From Mucilaginibacter achroorhodeus (GTDB lineage Bacteria; Bacteroidota; Bacteroidia; Sphingobacteriales; Sphingobacteriaceae), in NCBI RefSeq assembly GCF_007846095.1, contig NZ_VOEI01000002.1:620001-684000 (forward strand): a stretch of DNA of 64,000 nt, read 5' to 3'. Within the stretch, counting starts at the first letter, position 1. Each line of letters starts with the position of its first letter. The translations under genes were made by a program, and so were the position numbers. A model generated the notes under the pieces. It worked only from the letters and a program-made list of their open reading frames with translations. It had not been told where the DNA came from and did no database searches. Below are positions 1 to 7,859 of the stretch, one piece after another.

Positions 1-457
1 CTAATTCAGGATCATTAGGCAGGCAAACCATTGTTACGGTATCATTCACATTATAATTAGGACGGTAAGCAATATCCTGAAGGTATGTTTTATCGCCATA
101 AACGTATTGCACAATAGCCCATTTGCTTGAAGAGCCACGGCTGTATGCACTCCCTTTGCTAATGATAATGGCTGTTACTTTCACGCCGTGCGCTTTAAGT
201 ACCCTGGTTTCTCGCTGCCCTTTAAACGTAAGAAGGGTTGCAAAAAGCCCAACTCCTATCAACAGATAAACTACCCACGAGGCAATTTCTAAAACCCGGT
301 GCAGGTTGCCGCGTAAACTAAACCAATTTAAACCCAGCCCTGTAAAGCCTATAGCCATGGCAACGCACGCCCCTGTTGCAAATAAACTATTGCTTTTATA
401 TGAGTAGAAATAAAACATAAAAGCCCCTGCCGTAAGTATAACAAACAGCAAGAGCAT
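1..457 (-). CDS. DUF3592-like membrane protein (partial, C-terminus beyond window)
   Basis: An open frame runs leftwards off the window edge. The visible part has hydrophobic segments near the N-terminus (MLLLFVILTAGAFMFYFY, then a VVYLLIGVGLFATLL segment). A soluble part follows that starts GQRETRVLKAHGVKVTAIII and contains the phrase IVQYVYGDKTYLQ. That layout, two to three helices followed by a small beta domain with a T/V-x-A-x-I strand, resembles DUF3592 proteins, whose function is unknown. The ATG at 455-457 lies 23 bp after the mscL stop, so the two genes are probably cotranscribed. The frame stays open upstream of that ATG, so the start is not certain. The family call is tentative. 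Confidence 0.55.
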   Translation of the reverse strand, partial: MLLLFVILTAGAFMFYFYSYKSNSLFATGACVAMAIGFTGLGLNWFSLRGNLHRVLEIASWVVYLLIGVGLFATLLTFKGQRETRVLKAHGVKVTAIIISKGSAYSRGSSSKWAIVQYVYGDKTYLQDIAYRPNYNVNDTVTMVCLPNDPEL

Positions 458-480
458 ATTGCTAAATCGGCCCAAAATGC

Positions 481-870
481 TTAGCCTTTCCTTGCCAACA
501 GGTCGCGTATTTCTGTCAATAATATTTCTTCTTTTGTTGGTACAGGCTCAACTGTAGGTGCAGCGGCTTCTTTCTTTTTAAAGCTGTTAAGGCCTTTAAT
601 AATCAGGAACAACGCTAACGCAATAATGATAAAGGAAATAACCTGAGATATAAAGTTACCATACTTAATGGCCGTACCGGGTATCACCAGTTCGCTAAGG
701 TTGCTTAGGTGTGCGGCTTTAAGTGCCGGGGTAAGTATTGCGGGGGTAATGATATCATCAACCAATGATTTTACGATGCTGCCAAAGGCCGCACCAATAA
801 CAACCGCAACTGCCAGATCTAATACATTGCCCTTAACGGCAAACTCTTTAAATTCTTTTACAAATCCCAT
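481..870 (-). CDS. mscL: Large-conductance mechanosensitive channel MscL
   Basis: A 129-residue inner-membrane channel that opens under membrane tension and releases solutes during hypo-osmotic shock. The N-terminus MGFVKEFKEFAVKGNVLDLA and the glycine-rich pore helix (VVIGAAFGSIVKSLVDDIITP) are the hallmark of MscL. A second transmembrane helix (FISQVISFIIIALALFLI) and a charged C-terminal helix ending LLTEIRDLLARKG complete it. The length is close to the 136 residues of the E. coli protein. It is divergent from rpoN with about 155 bp between the start codons. Identification is very secure. Confidence 0.97.
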   Translation of the reverse strand: MGFVKEFKEFAVKGNVLDLAVAVVIGAAFGSIVKSLVDDIITPAILTPALKAAHLSNLSELVIPGTAIKYGNFISQVISFIIIALALFLIIKGLNSFKKKEAAAPTVEPVPTKEEILLTEIRDLLARKG

Positions 871-1000
871 ATCCTTATTATTTGTTGTGTTATTAAAGTT
901 ATCAATAAAAAGTTGACTGCTCCAAACAAAACCTGCTTAAAAACATTTTAGGATTATTATTACAGCAACAAAACCATTTTAAAACATAAGCTAATTGCTG

Positions 1001-1008
1001 TACTTTTG
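1001..1008 (+). promoter_or_regulatory. Candidate rpoN promoter -7 element
   Basis: TACTTTTG fits the Bacteroidota -7 consensus TAnnTTTG exactly and lies 17 bp upstream of the rpoN ATG. The -33 region is T-rich but has no clear TTTG, so this is a moderate call. Confidence 0.5.
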
Positions 1009-1025
1009 ACCTCGCGTCTTACACT

Positions 1026-2498
1026 ATGTTAAAACAGAATCTCCAGCAAAAGCTCCTACAGAAACTTTCGCCTCAGCAAATTCAATTTATAAAATTGCTG
1101 CAGGTGCCTACCGTGTCGCTCGATACCCGTATCAAAGAAGAACTGGAGGAAAACCCTGCGCTTGAAGATATGAGTTTGACCAATATCAATGAGCCTGAAG
1201 AACAGTACCCTGACCGCGACCCCGACGATAATTACGATAGTGATAATGAGGGTGGCGAAATGGATGAGTTTAACATAGACGATTACCTGCAAGACGATAG
1301 CGTGAGTGATTACGGAAGCCGCTACGATAATAACGGTGATGATGAAGATGACCGCAAGGAAATTCCAATTGCCGTACAAAGCTCTTTCTTTGAAAACCTG
1401 CAGGCACAATTAGATCTGCTGCCACTATCTGACCACGATTTTGCCATTGGCCGTCAGATTATAGGCAGTTTGGACGATGATGGCTACCTGCGCCGCCCCA
1501 TCATGTCCTTAACCGACGACCTTGCTTTTTCGCAGAATGTAATGGCCGAGGATGAAGAGGTTGAGGATATGCTTAAGGTTATCCAATCCTTTGACCCACC
1601 GGGCGTTGGTGCCCGCACTTTACAAGAATGTTTGTTGATACAGCTTCGCCGTAAAGATGGGAACGACCCGATTGTAAAGAAAGCTATCCTGGTGGTAGAA
1701 AACTATCTTGAGGAGTTTACCCGCAAACACTATGATAAGTTAGAAAAATCGCTAAGCATGAACTCGAACGAGTTGCGTGCAGTGGTTGGTGAGATATTGA
1801 AGCTTAACCCAAAACCGGGTGATAGCAACGAGGTTAGTACCAAGCAAATGCAGGTGATACCTGATTTTCACATCAAGAACAATGATGGTGTACTATTATT
1901 AACTCTTAACTCTAAGAATGCCCCGGAACTAAAGGTAAGCCGCTCTTACCAGGAGATGTTTCAGCATTACGATAAGGCATCACAAAAAGATAAAAAGCTG
2001 AAAGAGGCCGTTCAGTTTGTAAAACAAAAGCTCGATTCTGCTAAGTGGTTCATCGATGCTATTAAACAGCGCCAGCAAACGCTGCTTAAAACCATGAACG
2101 CCATTATGCAGTATCAATACGATTTCTTCCTTACCGGAGACGATAAGAACCTTAAGCCAATGATCCTGAAAGATATTGCCGACCGCATCGGTATGGACAT
2201 ATCTACGGTATCGCGCGTAGCCAACTCGAAATACGTACAAACCGAGCATGGTACCTACCTGCTAAAATCATTCTTTAGTGAGGCTATCCAAACTGAAAGC
2301 GGCGAGGAAGTGTCAAATAAGGAAGTGAAAAAAATATTGGAAGAAAATATCGGCAAAGAAGATAAACGCCATCCGCTTGCCGATGAGAAATTGACTGAAA
2401 TATTAAAAGAGGCCGGCTATAATATTGCCCGCCGCACAGTTGCCAAGTACCGCGAACAAATGAACATCCCGGTGGCAAGGCTCAGGAAAGAGCTATAA
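1026..2498 (+). CDS. rpoN: RNA polymerase sigma-54 factor RpoN
   Basis: The alternative sigma factor that directs polymerase to -24/-12 promoters and needs AAA+ activators. Region I is glutamine/leucine-rich (LQQKLLQKLSPQQIQFIKLLQVP, residues 5-27). Region II (about 55-115) is very acidic, with runs of Asp and Asn. The core-binding domain follows, then a helix-turn-helix (about 375-400, ADRIGMDISTVSRVANSKY). The diagnostic RpoN box ARRTVAKYRE lies at 468-477. The 490-residue length is normal. A strong terminator follows directly. No enhancer-binding activator is encoded in this window, and I saw no convincing -24/-12 promoter here. Confidence 0.98.
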   Translation: MLKQNLQQKLLQKLSPQQIQFIKLLQVPTVSLDTRIKEELEENPALEDMSLTNINEPEEQYPDRDPDDNYDSDNEGGEMDEFNIDDYLQDDSVSDYGSRYDNNGDDEDDRKEIPIAVQSSFFENLQAQLDLLPLSDHDFAIGRQIIGSLDDDGYLRRPIMSLTDDLAFSQNVMAEDEEVEDMLKVIQSFDPPGVGARTLQECLLIQLRRKDGNDPIVKKAILVVENYLEEFTRKHYDKLEKSLSMNSNELRAVVGEILKLNPKPGDSNEVSTKQMQVIPDFHIKNNDGVLLLTLNSKNAPELKVSRSYQEMFQHYDKASQKDKKLKEAVQFVKQKLDSAKWFIDAIKQRQQTLLKTMNAIMQYQYDFFLTGDDKNLKPMILKDIADRIGMDISTVSRVANSKYVQTEHGTYLLKSFFSEAIQTESGEEVSNKEVKKILEENIGKEDKRHPLADEKLTEILKEAGYNIARRTVAKYREQMNIPVARLRKEL

Positions 2499-2622
2499 AG
2501 AGGATCAAGACTTTTAGAGTCAGGAATCAAGACAAAAGAAAGCCCTTAAATTTTTAAGGGCTTTCTTTTTTTACACAATCACGCGGTCTTGATTCTTGGC
2601 TCTTGATTCTTGTTTCCTCTGT
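2499..2622. repeat. TCTTGATTCTTG-type inverted intergenic repeat, copy 1
   Basis: GAATCAAGAC at 2524-2533 is repeated in inverted orientation as GTCTTGATTC at 2586-2595. More degenerate TCTTGATTCTTG heptads surround both arms. The same vocabulary recurs at 34606-34733 and 58543-58679, each time between genes, so this is a repeat family rather than chance. Confidence 0.6.
2535..2572 (+). terminator. Intrinsic terminator downstream of rpoN
   Basis: The sequence aaagaaagccctta-aattt-taagggctttctt forms a stem of about 14 bp followed by a T run (2561-2572). The sequence is near-symmetric, so it could also stop minus-strand transcription. It sits inside an inverted pair of ATCAAGAC/GTCTTGAT repeats. 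Confidence 0.85.
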
Positions 2623-2626
2623 GAAA

Positions 2627-3649
2627 TTACCATCCATGTTGAGGAGCCGTTAGTCTGTATTTGTTATTGAGCAAGATGCCGATCACCAACTCGTGTGATC
2701 CATTGCTTACCGTATTTAACGGAGAAGTGGTAATGTCATAAGCATAGCTAACGTTGATAAGCGAATTGAGATTAAAGCCCGCAAGCACACCAAATGAATC
2801 ATTACGGCGATAGGAGCCACCAAACCAAAACCTATCGCGGAAGGACAGCTTCATATTGATATCGAAACTTGTTGGCGTGGGTTCTATAAATTTAAGCAGC
2901 GCAGATGGTAAAAGCATCACATCGTCTGACAGGTAGAACTTAACTCCTGCTGTGGCAAAAAAATGTGGCACAGTACGATTCAGAGATGAATTAGCCGTTC
3001 TGGTTGAGATGTATTGTACCTGCGGTAAGATTTGCTGAGCAGATACGCCGAAGTAATAATTTGCAGCATAGCCCCAAATACCAACCCCTAAATCAGGCTT
3101 CCATTTATTATTCTCAATCCCCTGCAAAACCGGATCGTCAGGGTTTTCAAATGCAAGTTCTGACGTAGCCAGATGCAAATGATTTGCTCCTGCAGATACA
3201 CCTACTGAAAGATTAAAATTACTGGTGATACCCAAATGGTAAGCATAAGAAGCGGCAACGTTAGTTTGATCGAGCGGGCCAGCCTTGTCCGTCACCACCA
3301 TAAAACCTATACCATGGTGCGGGGCCGATGCACGGTAATCAGAAGTGTACATCCGGCTGTAAGGGCTTTCGCCATCATAAGGCAGAAAGCCGGCGGCATC
3401 ACCTTGTGTAAATTCAGAACCTAAAGGAGCAGTGATGCTTGCATAAGCTGTTACCGGTGCACCCTCAATGCCTCTCCATTGGCTGCGATAACCTAACTTA
3501 ACATCGGTATAATTTTCTATGCCGGATACCGCGGGATTTAATAAAAGGTTGTTGAATATATACTGCGTGTACTGTGGCTTTTGCTGTGCTGAAGCAATTG
3601 TCCCAATAAAGCAAATTGTGATAATAATTGGTAATGCTTTTTTAAGCAT
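2627..3649 (-). CDS. PorP/SprF family type IX secretion system membrane protein
   Basis: A 340-residue outer-membrane protein of the family associated with type IX secretion and gliding adhesin export. A signal peptide (MLKKALPIIITICFIGTIASA, cleaved before QQKPQ) is followed by the family-typical start YTQYIFNNLLLNPAVSGIENY. Alternating beta-strands with repeated Gly/aromatic turns follow, ending in a strand VIGILLNNKYRL. Many Bacteroidota carry several such genes next to a large SprB-like adhesin. No such partner is seen here. It follows the Nudix regulator by 10 bp, so it may be read through from the sugar operon. Confidence 0.9.
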   Translation of the reverse strand: MLKKALPIIITICFIGTIASAQQKPQYTQYIFNNLLLNPAVSGIENYTDVKLGYRSQWRGIEGAPVTAYASITAPLGSEFTQGDAAGFLPYDGESPYSRMYTSDYRASAPHHGIGFMVVTDKAGPLDQTNVAASYAYHLGITSNFNLSVGVSAGANHLHLATSELAFENPDDPVLQGIENNKWKPDLGVGIWGYAANYYFGVSAQQILPQVQYISTRTANSSLNRTVPHFFATAGVKFYLSDDVMLLPSALLKFIEPTPTSFDINMKLSFRDRFWFGGSYRRNDSFGVLAGFNLNSLINVSYAYDITTSPLNTVSNGSHELVIGILLNNKYRLTAPQHGW

Positions 3650-3659
3650 TTAATTGGTT

Positions 3660-4364
3660 TTAGAAAAATTTGTCAGGATTGGGAACCAAGTTAAGAAATT
3701 TCTCAAACTTTTCTTCATAATGCGACTGATCCAACTGATAGTAAAAAGCTCCCTTTTTTGATGACTGTTTATCCTTCTCATTTTGCTTCACAAGCAAACC
3801 GGTGGATAGTAATTTGCGGCTAAAGTTCCTGTCATCGAACCTGGTTTGATAAACCCCCTCGTAAAGTGCCTGCAATTGCGGGATGGTAAATTTACCGGGT
3901 AACAACTGGAATAATATGGGATGCAAAGCCGCCTTGTAGCGTAACTCTTTTAAAGCGAGTTTAACCATTTCGGCATGGTCAAATATCAGATCAGGCATAT
4001 CGGTAAGCAGGAACCACTCGGGGTGATTATCGCTTACTAACTGTTGCTGGTATTGTTGTATATCTATCAACGCAAAGTAGGCAATTGAAAGTGTGCGCTC
4101 AACCGGATCGCGGTCTGGCTTACCAAACACCCTAAACTGCTCCATGTATACGTTGTTGAGGCCTGTGCGTAGCTGTAACACACGATTGGCCGCATCTTCC
4201 GGACTTTCGTTGGGGCGCATAAAACCGCCCATCAGGCTCCACTTACCTTTATCAGGCGCAAGGTCGCGCTCTACCAGTAGTATTTTGATATCTGATCCGT
4301 CGAATCCAAAAATGATACAGTCAACGGCAACTAAAATTCGCGTTTGGCCGGTATACTCGCCCAT
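3660..4364 (-). CDS. Nudix-type transcriptional regulator (NrtR/AraR-like), catalytically dead Nudix box
   Basis: A 234-residue protein with an N-terminal Nudix fold (about 8-140) and a C-terminal winged helix (about 150-225, FTIPQLQALYEGVYQTRFDDRNFSRKLLSTGLL). The Nudix box aligns without gaps at residues 47-69: G47 and E53 are present and R61 is kept. The three glutamates expected at 62, 65 and 66 are V, L and R, so pyrophosphohydrolase activity is unlikely. In the known NrtR/AraR family such domains act as ligand sensors. It is the last regulator-like gene of the sugar operon, so it probably senses a sugar or a metabolite of the pathway. The ligand is inferred from context only. Confidence 0.88.
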   Translation of the reverse strand: MGEYTGQTRILVAVDCIIFGFDGSDIKILLVERDLAPDKGKWSLMGGFMRPNESPEDAANRVLQLRTGLNNVYMEQFRVFGKPDRDPVERTLSIAYFALIDIQQYQQQLVSDNHPEWFLLTDMPDLIFDHAEMVKLALKELRYKAALHPILFQLLPGKFTIPQLQALYEGVYQTRFDDRNFSRKLLSTGLLVKQNEKDKQSSKKGAFYYQLDQSHYEEKFEKFLNLVPNPDKFF

Positions 4365-4419
4365 AAGTTAAAGGTTATCAGCTACAAGGTTAATAAATCT
4401 TGCTGATTTAAAAAATTAT

Positions 4420-5208
4420 TTAAGCGTTGGCCAAAGCACGGTCTAAATGCACGTATCCACCGTCAACATAAACGATCTGTCCGGTAGTATGGCTTGATCT
4501 GCCGGACAGCAAGAATACAACAGCATCACCTATTTCAGCGGTAGTGGTCATCCGGTTGCCAAGGGGTATTTTGGCCTCAATTTCTTTTCGTTTACCATCA
4601 GGGTCGGGCAGTGTTTTTATCCAGCTTTCGTAAAGGGGTGTCCAGCATTCGGCAACTACCACGGCGTTAACACGTATGCCGTATTTAAGAAGTTCTACAG
4701 CCCATTCGCGTGTAAGCGCGTTGCGCCCGCCATTTGAGGCAGCGTAGGCAGACGTGTTACCCTGCCCGGTTTCGGCAGTTTTTGAGGTGATGTTTACGAT
4801 AGCCCCTTTTGATTCCTTCAAGTATGGCAAGGCATGATGCGCCATTAGGTAATAATGCACCATATTTTTATGCAGAGAAGCCATAAATCGCTCGTAGTCG
4901 CCATGTTCTAAACCTACGCCATCGTTCGCACCGGCATTGTTCACGAGGCCATCAATGCGGCCGTATTTCTCTGCAACTGCCTTTACCGCTGCAACACATT
5001 GTGCAGGGTCGCTAAGTTCAGCCTCTACCTGGAAACTTTGAACGCCTTTAGCCTCAAGCCCATTAACCACTTTAAGGTTATCTTGCTCACTACGGCCAAT
5101 AATAACCGGGATGGCACCTTCTGCCGCAAGCGACATAACAATACCCTCACCTATACCTTTTGCACCACCAGTAACGATGATCACTTTATCTTTTAAATTC
5201 AGATCCAT
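4420..5208 (-). CDS. SDR family oxidoreductase, fucose-dehydrogenase-like, with YxxxN in the active site
   Basis: A 262-residue short-chain dehydrogenase. The cofactor motif TGGAKGIG is at 13-20, NNAG at 90-93 and the catalytic Ser is S142. Tyr155 is present in SAYAASN. The residue expected to be the catalytic lysine (159) is asparagine, encoded by AAT. A start ATG lies 12 bp after the permease stop. Adjacency to a FucP-type permease suggests oxidation of L-fucose or a related 6-deoxy/pentose sugar, as in non-phosphorylating fucose pathways. Substrate and activity are inferred. The Lys-to-Asn change could mean altered chemistry or simply a clade variant. Confidence 0.88.
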   Translation of the reverse strand: MDLNLKDKVIIVTGGAKGIGEGIVMSLAAEGAIPVIIGRSEQDNLKVVNGLEAKGVQSFQVEAELSDPAQCVAAVKAVAEKYGRIDGLVNNAGANDGVGLEHGDYERFMASLHKNMVHYYLMAHHALPYLKESKGAIVNITSKTAETGQGNTSAYAASNGGRNALTREWAVELLKYGIRVNAVVVAECWTPLYESWIKTLPDPDGKRKEIEAKIPLGNRMTTTAEIGDAVVFLLSGRSSHTTGQIVYVDGGYVHLDRALANA

Positions 5209-5219
5209 AAAATTTTCAA

Positions 5220-6497
5220 TTAATGCCCGCCCACAACATCAAGGTTTTTCACTTTGAGGTTTTGCAGCGCAAACCAAAGTATTACTGCAAAGCTCACCCC
5301 CGGTACAACATAAGCTATTTGTATGTTAAACATATCTGATAGCTGGCCCATTATCGGTGGCATAATTGCGCCGCCAACAATGCCCATTATCACTAATGAT
5401 GAACCTAACTTGGTTTGCGGCCCCAGGCCCCTTATACTTAACGAAAAGATAGTTGGGAACATGATAGACATAAAGAACAGCACCGCCATCAACACATAAA
5501 CTACAAACGGCCCATGTAAGGTTACTGCAGCTGCTATTAGACAAATATTGATGATCGCATAGGTTACAAGCAGTTTTACAGGGTTAAAAACCAGCATTAA
5601 CGCAGTGCCGGATAAGCGGCCAAGCATAAATAACAGCAAACCGATACTCAACAATTTTGCAGCGCTATGTTCGCCAAAGCCGGCTACGTGTTCACTGTAT
5701 CGAATAAAGAAACTGGTTACGCACGCCTGCCCTCCTACGTAAAAAAACTCTGCCACTACGCCCTTCATCAAATGTTTGTTTTTGGTAAGGGCTATTATCC
5801 TGCCCAGGAGCGGTTTATTTTCTATCGCTTTTGTTTCGGCAGATTCTTCTTTAATGGCCGGGAAAGCAGTACGCCAAACAAAGATGGCCACCAGTAAAAC
5901 CGCAATGCTGATTACCAGGTAAGGGATCTGTACTGAGGATGCCTCATGATTTAGATACGCCTCCAACTGTTGCGACGACATTGCCTTTTCCTGGGCATCT
6001 GTTAAAACAGTGCCTGAGAGTATGAAGGTGCCACCAATAAACGGCGCCAAAGCAGCCGCCATACCGTTAAATGATTGCGCAAAATTAATACGTTGGGTAG
6101 CACTTGCAGGGTCGCCTATTAAGGTGATCAACGGATTGGCAGCGGTTTCCAGGAAAGCCATGCCTGAGAAAACCACAAACAATGCACCTAAAAAAAATGC
6201 ATAGTTACGTACAGCAGCAGCCGGATAAAACAGCGCGGCCCCAACAGAGAACAGCAGAAGGCCGAGTATGATACCGCCTTTGTAGCTGTAGCGCTTCATA
6301 AACTGTGCTGCTGGTATAGGTAACAGAAAATAGGCTACGTATGATGCTGAATCTATTAATGATGATTGAAAATCTGTTAATTGGCAGGCCTTTTTCAAGT
6401 GTGGGATAAGTATTGGGTTAAGGTTTAATGCAAACCCCCACAAAAAAAACAAGGATGTAATGAGCGCAACCGCGGCCAGGCTTTTGTCTTTAGACAT
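5220..6497 (-). CDS. fucP: FucP-type L-fucose:H+ symporter (MFS sugar permease)
   Basis: A 425-residue, 12-helix MFS transporter. The N-terminus (SLFFLWGFALNLNPILIPHLKKACQLTDFQSSLIDSASY) carries the FucP signature with the acidic/aromatic helix 1 and the conserved QLTDFQ segment. The middle loop is charged and the C-terminal half has the expected six helices. It imports a neutral sugar by proton symport. It lies between the GH172 hydrolase (71 bp away) and the SDR (12 bp), so it likely imports the monosaccharide that the hydrolase releases. The sugar is probably fucose-like, but galactose, glucose and arabinose are transported by related permeases. Confidence 0.9.
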   Translation of the reverse strand: MSKDKSLAAVALITSLFFLWGFALNLNPILIPHLKKACQLTDFQSSLIDSASYVAYFLLPIPAAQFMKRYSYKGGIILGLLLFSVGAALFYPAAAVRNYAFFLGALFVVFSGMAFLETAANPLITLIGDPASATQRINFAQSFNGMAAALAPFIGGTFILSGTVLTDAQEKAMSSQQLEAYLNHEASSVQIPYLVISIAVLLVAIFVWRTAFPAIKEESAETKAIENKPLLGRIIALTKNKHLMKGVVAEFFYVGGQACVTSFFIRYSEHVAGFGEHSAAKLLSIGLLLFMLGRLSGTALMLVFNPVKLLVTYAIINICLIAAAVTLHGPFVVYVLMAVLFFMSIMFPTIFSLSIRGLGPQTKLGSSLVIMGIVGGAIMPPIMGQLSDMFNIQIAYVVPGVSFAVILWFALQNLKVKNLDVVGGH

Positions 6498-6567
6498 TAA
6501 TGTGTGTATTTAACAATTAATAATTGGAGGGCTCAATATAATTATTTAAAGGCAGCTAACAACAGTT

Positions 6568-7731
6568 TTAATTAACTTCCAGTTCATCTTTTGTTGGCAG
6601 TTTAGGGAATGCGCCATGCGGACCTTGCTGATACCAGAACACGGTTGATGCCAGATCGTCCTGCAAGGGCAGGTAGCGGCCGTCGCCACGCCAGCCAAGG
6701 TCCTGCAGGGTTACCTCAAGGCTTTTTTCAAAACGGATAGGGTCTGCGATGTGCCAGCGATATAAGCCAAAGCGTTGCGCTACGTTGTACAACCCATCCC
6801 CTTTTATCACTTGCGCCAAACCTGTGTAAGGGCCCGAGAATTCGGTGTAATTACGGGTTTCTCGTCCCTGCTCGTCTCGTTTGCGGGTCTCAAAATTGTA
6901 TGATCCGCAGAAATAATCTTCAGTACCGGTGCCGATGATGGTTGGATACTTGGTGTCTCCGTCCATGTAAAATTTAATCTCCCCTTCGCCCCACCAGCCA
7001 TTTTTGTTTGAGCCATAGGCAAGGTAAGTACCTACATACTGGCCTTTGCCTTTAATGCTATCTACCAGTACAAAGTCCTTTTTATGAGGCAAGGGGTTTA
7101 CCCGCCTGAACTGCGCGTGGAAATAACCCGCATCCTCGGGCACCTTGGTCAGGGTATAATCTACCTGGTAATAAAGCACCATATCGTTATCGTCGATGTT
7201 CTCCATGGTAATACGGCACTTTTTGCGGAACGGCATCGGCCAGTAACAGTTAAAGGCACTACCAGGGTTGACGGTTACCGCCAATGAATTAACAGGCGCA
7301 TATTTCCCCCAGCCCATGCAAAAGAAATCGCCAACAGGTGCCTCTACAGATGGTGTGGTCTCATCGTCCCAATACATCCTGATAATAGAATAACGCCAGT
7401 TACCTGTAGGGGTCATCCATATGTGTTGGATGGCACCTTCGCCATTTATCTCGGCCACGGTGAACGTTGTGTGTTTTTTTATGATCACACTGGGGCTCAC
7501 CTTCCAACCCTGGCCCAGGTCGCGTGCAGCAGCCTTACCTGTACCCTCTGTCGCCATCCCTCCTTTGCCTTTTTCCCCTGTAAAATTCTCCGGACTAATA
7601 GAACGGCTAACCGCATCTGACGTGCGGAAGATGGTACCCATATTATTGTCTAATCCGTTAAATTTTTGCTGAGCGTGGGCGCTTAGGCCGAAGATGCCCA
7701 GCATCCAGGCAAATAAAAAAAGCTTTCTCAT
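6568..7731 (-). CDS. Exported DUF2961 / glycoside hydrolase family 172 protein
   Basis: A 387-residue protein with a signal peptide (MRKLFLFAWMLGIFGLSAHA). It matches the DUF2961 family, now GH172, whose characterised members act on difructose dianhydride and arabinofuranoside/fructofuranoside linkages. Visible family motifs include GEGAIQHIWMTP (97-108), the acidic GEGEIKFYMDGD (248-259) and GTGTEDYFCGSYNF with candidate catalytic E271. The length fits a single GH172 jelly-roll unit. It is the first gene of the operon and divergent from the DEAD-box gene. The natural glycan is not predictable from sequence; a furanoside is the best guess. Confidence 0.88.
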   Translation of the reverse strand: MRKLFLFAWMLGIFGLSAHAQQKFNGLDNNMGTIFRTSDAVSRSISPENFTGEKGKGGMATEGTGKAAARDLGQGWKVSPSVIIKKHTTFTVAEINGEGAIQHIWMTPTGNWRYSIIRMYWDDETTPSVEAPVGDFFCMGWGKYAPVNSLAVTVNPGSAFNCYWPMPFRKKCRITMENIDDNDMVLYYQVDYTLTKVPEDAGYFHAQFRRVNPLPHKKDFVLVDSIKGKGQYVGTYLAYGSNKNGWWGEGEIKFYMDGDTKYPTIIGTGTEDYFCGSYNFETRKRDEQGRETRNYTEFSGPYTGLAQVIKGDGLYNVAQRFGLYRWHIADPIRFEKSLEVTLQDLGWRGDGRYLPLQDDLASTVFWYQQGPHGAFPKLPTKDELEVN

Positions 7732-7834
7732 GGTTTTTCAGGTTAGTAAAACTAAATGTAGCAAATATCTTTATATGGGTCATTTCAAAATGCTGCCTTA
7801 AAATAGCTATCATCAGCGGCAAATATTTATTAGT

Positions 7835-7842
7835 TATCTTTG
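7835..7842 (+). promoter_or_regulatory. Candidate promoter -7 element of the DEAD-box gene
   Basis: TATCTTTG fits TAnnTTTG exactly and lies 17 bp upstream of the ATG at 7860. No clear -33 TTTG is seen. Confidence 0.5.
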
Positions 7843-7859
7843 CAGCTTTTAAAGTTGAT

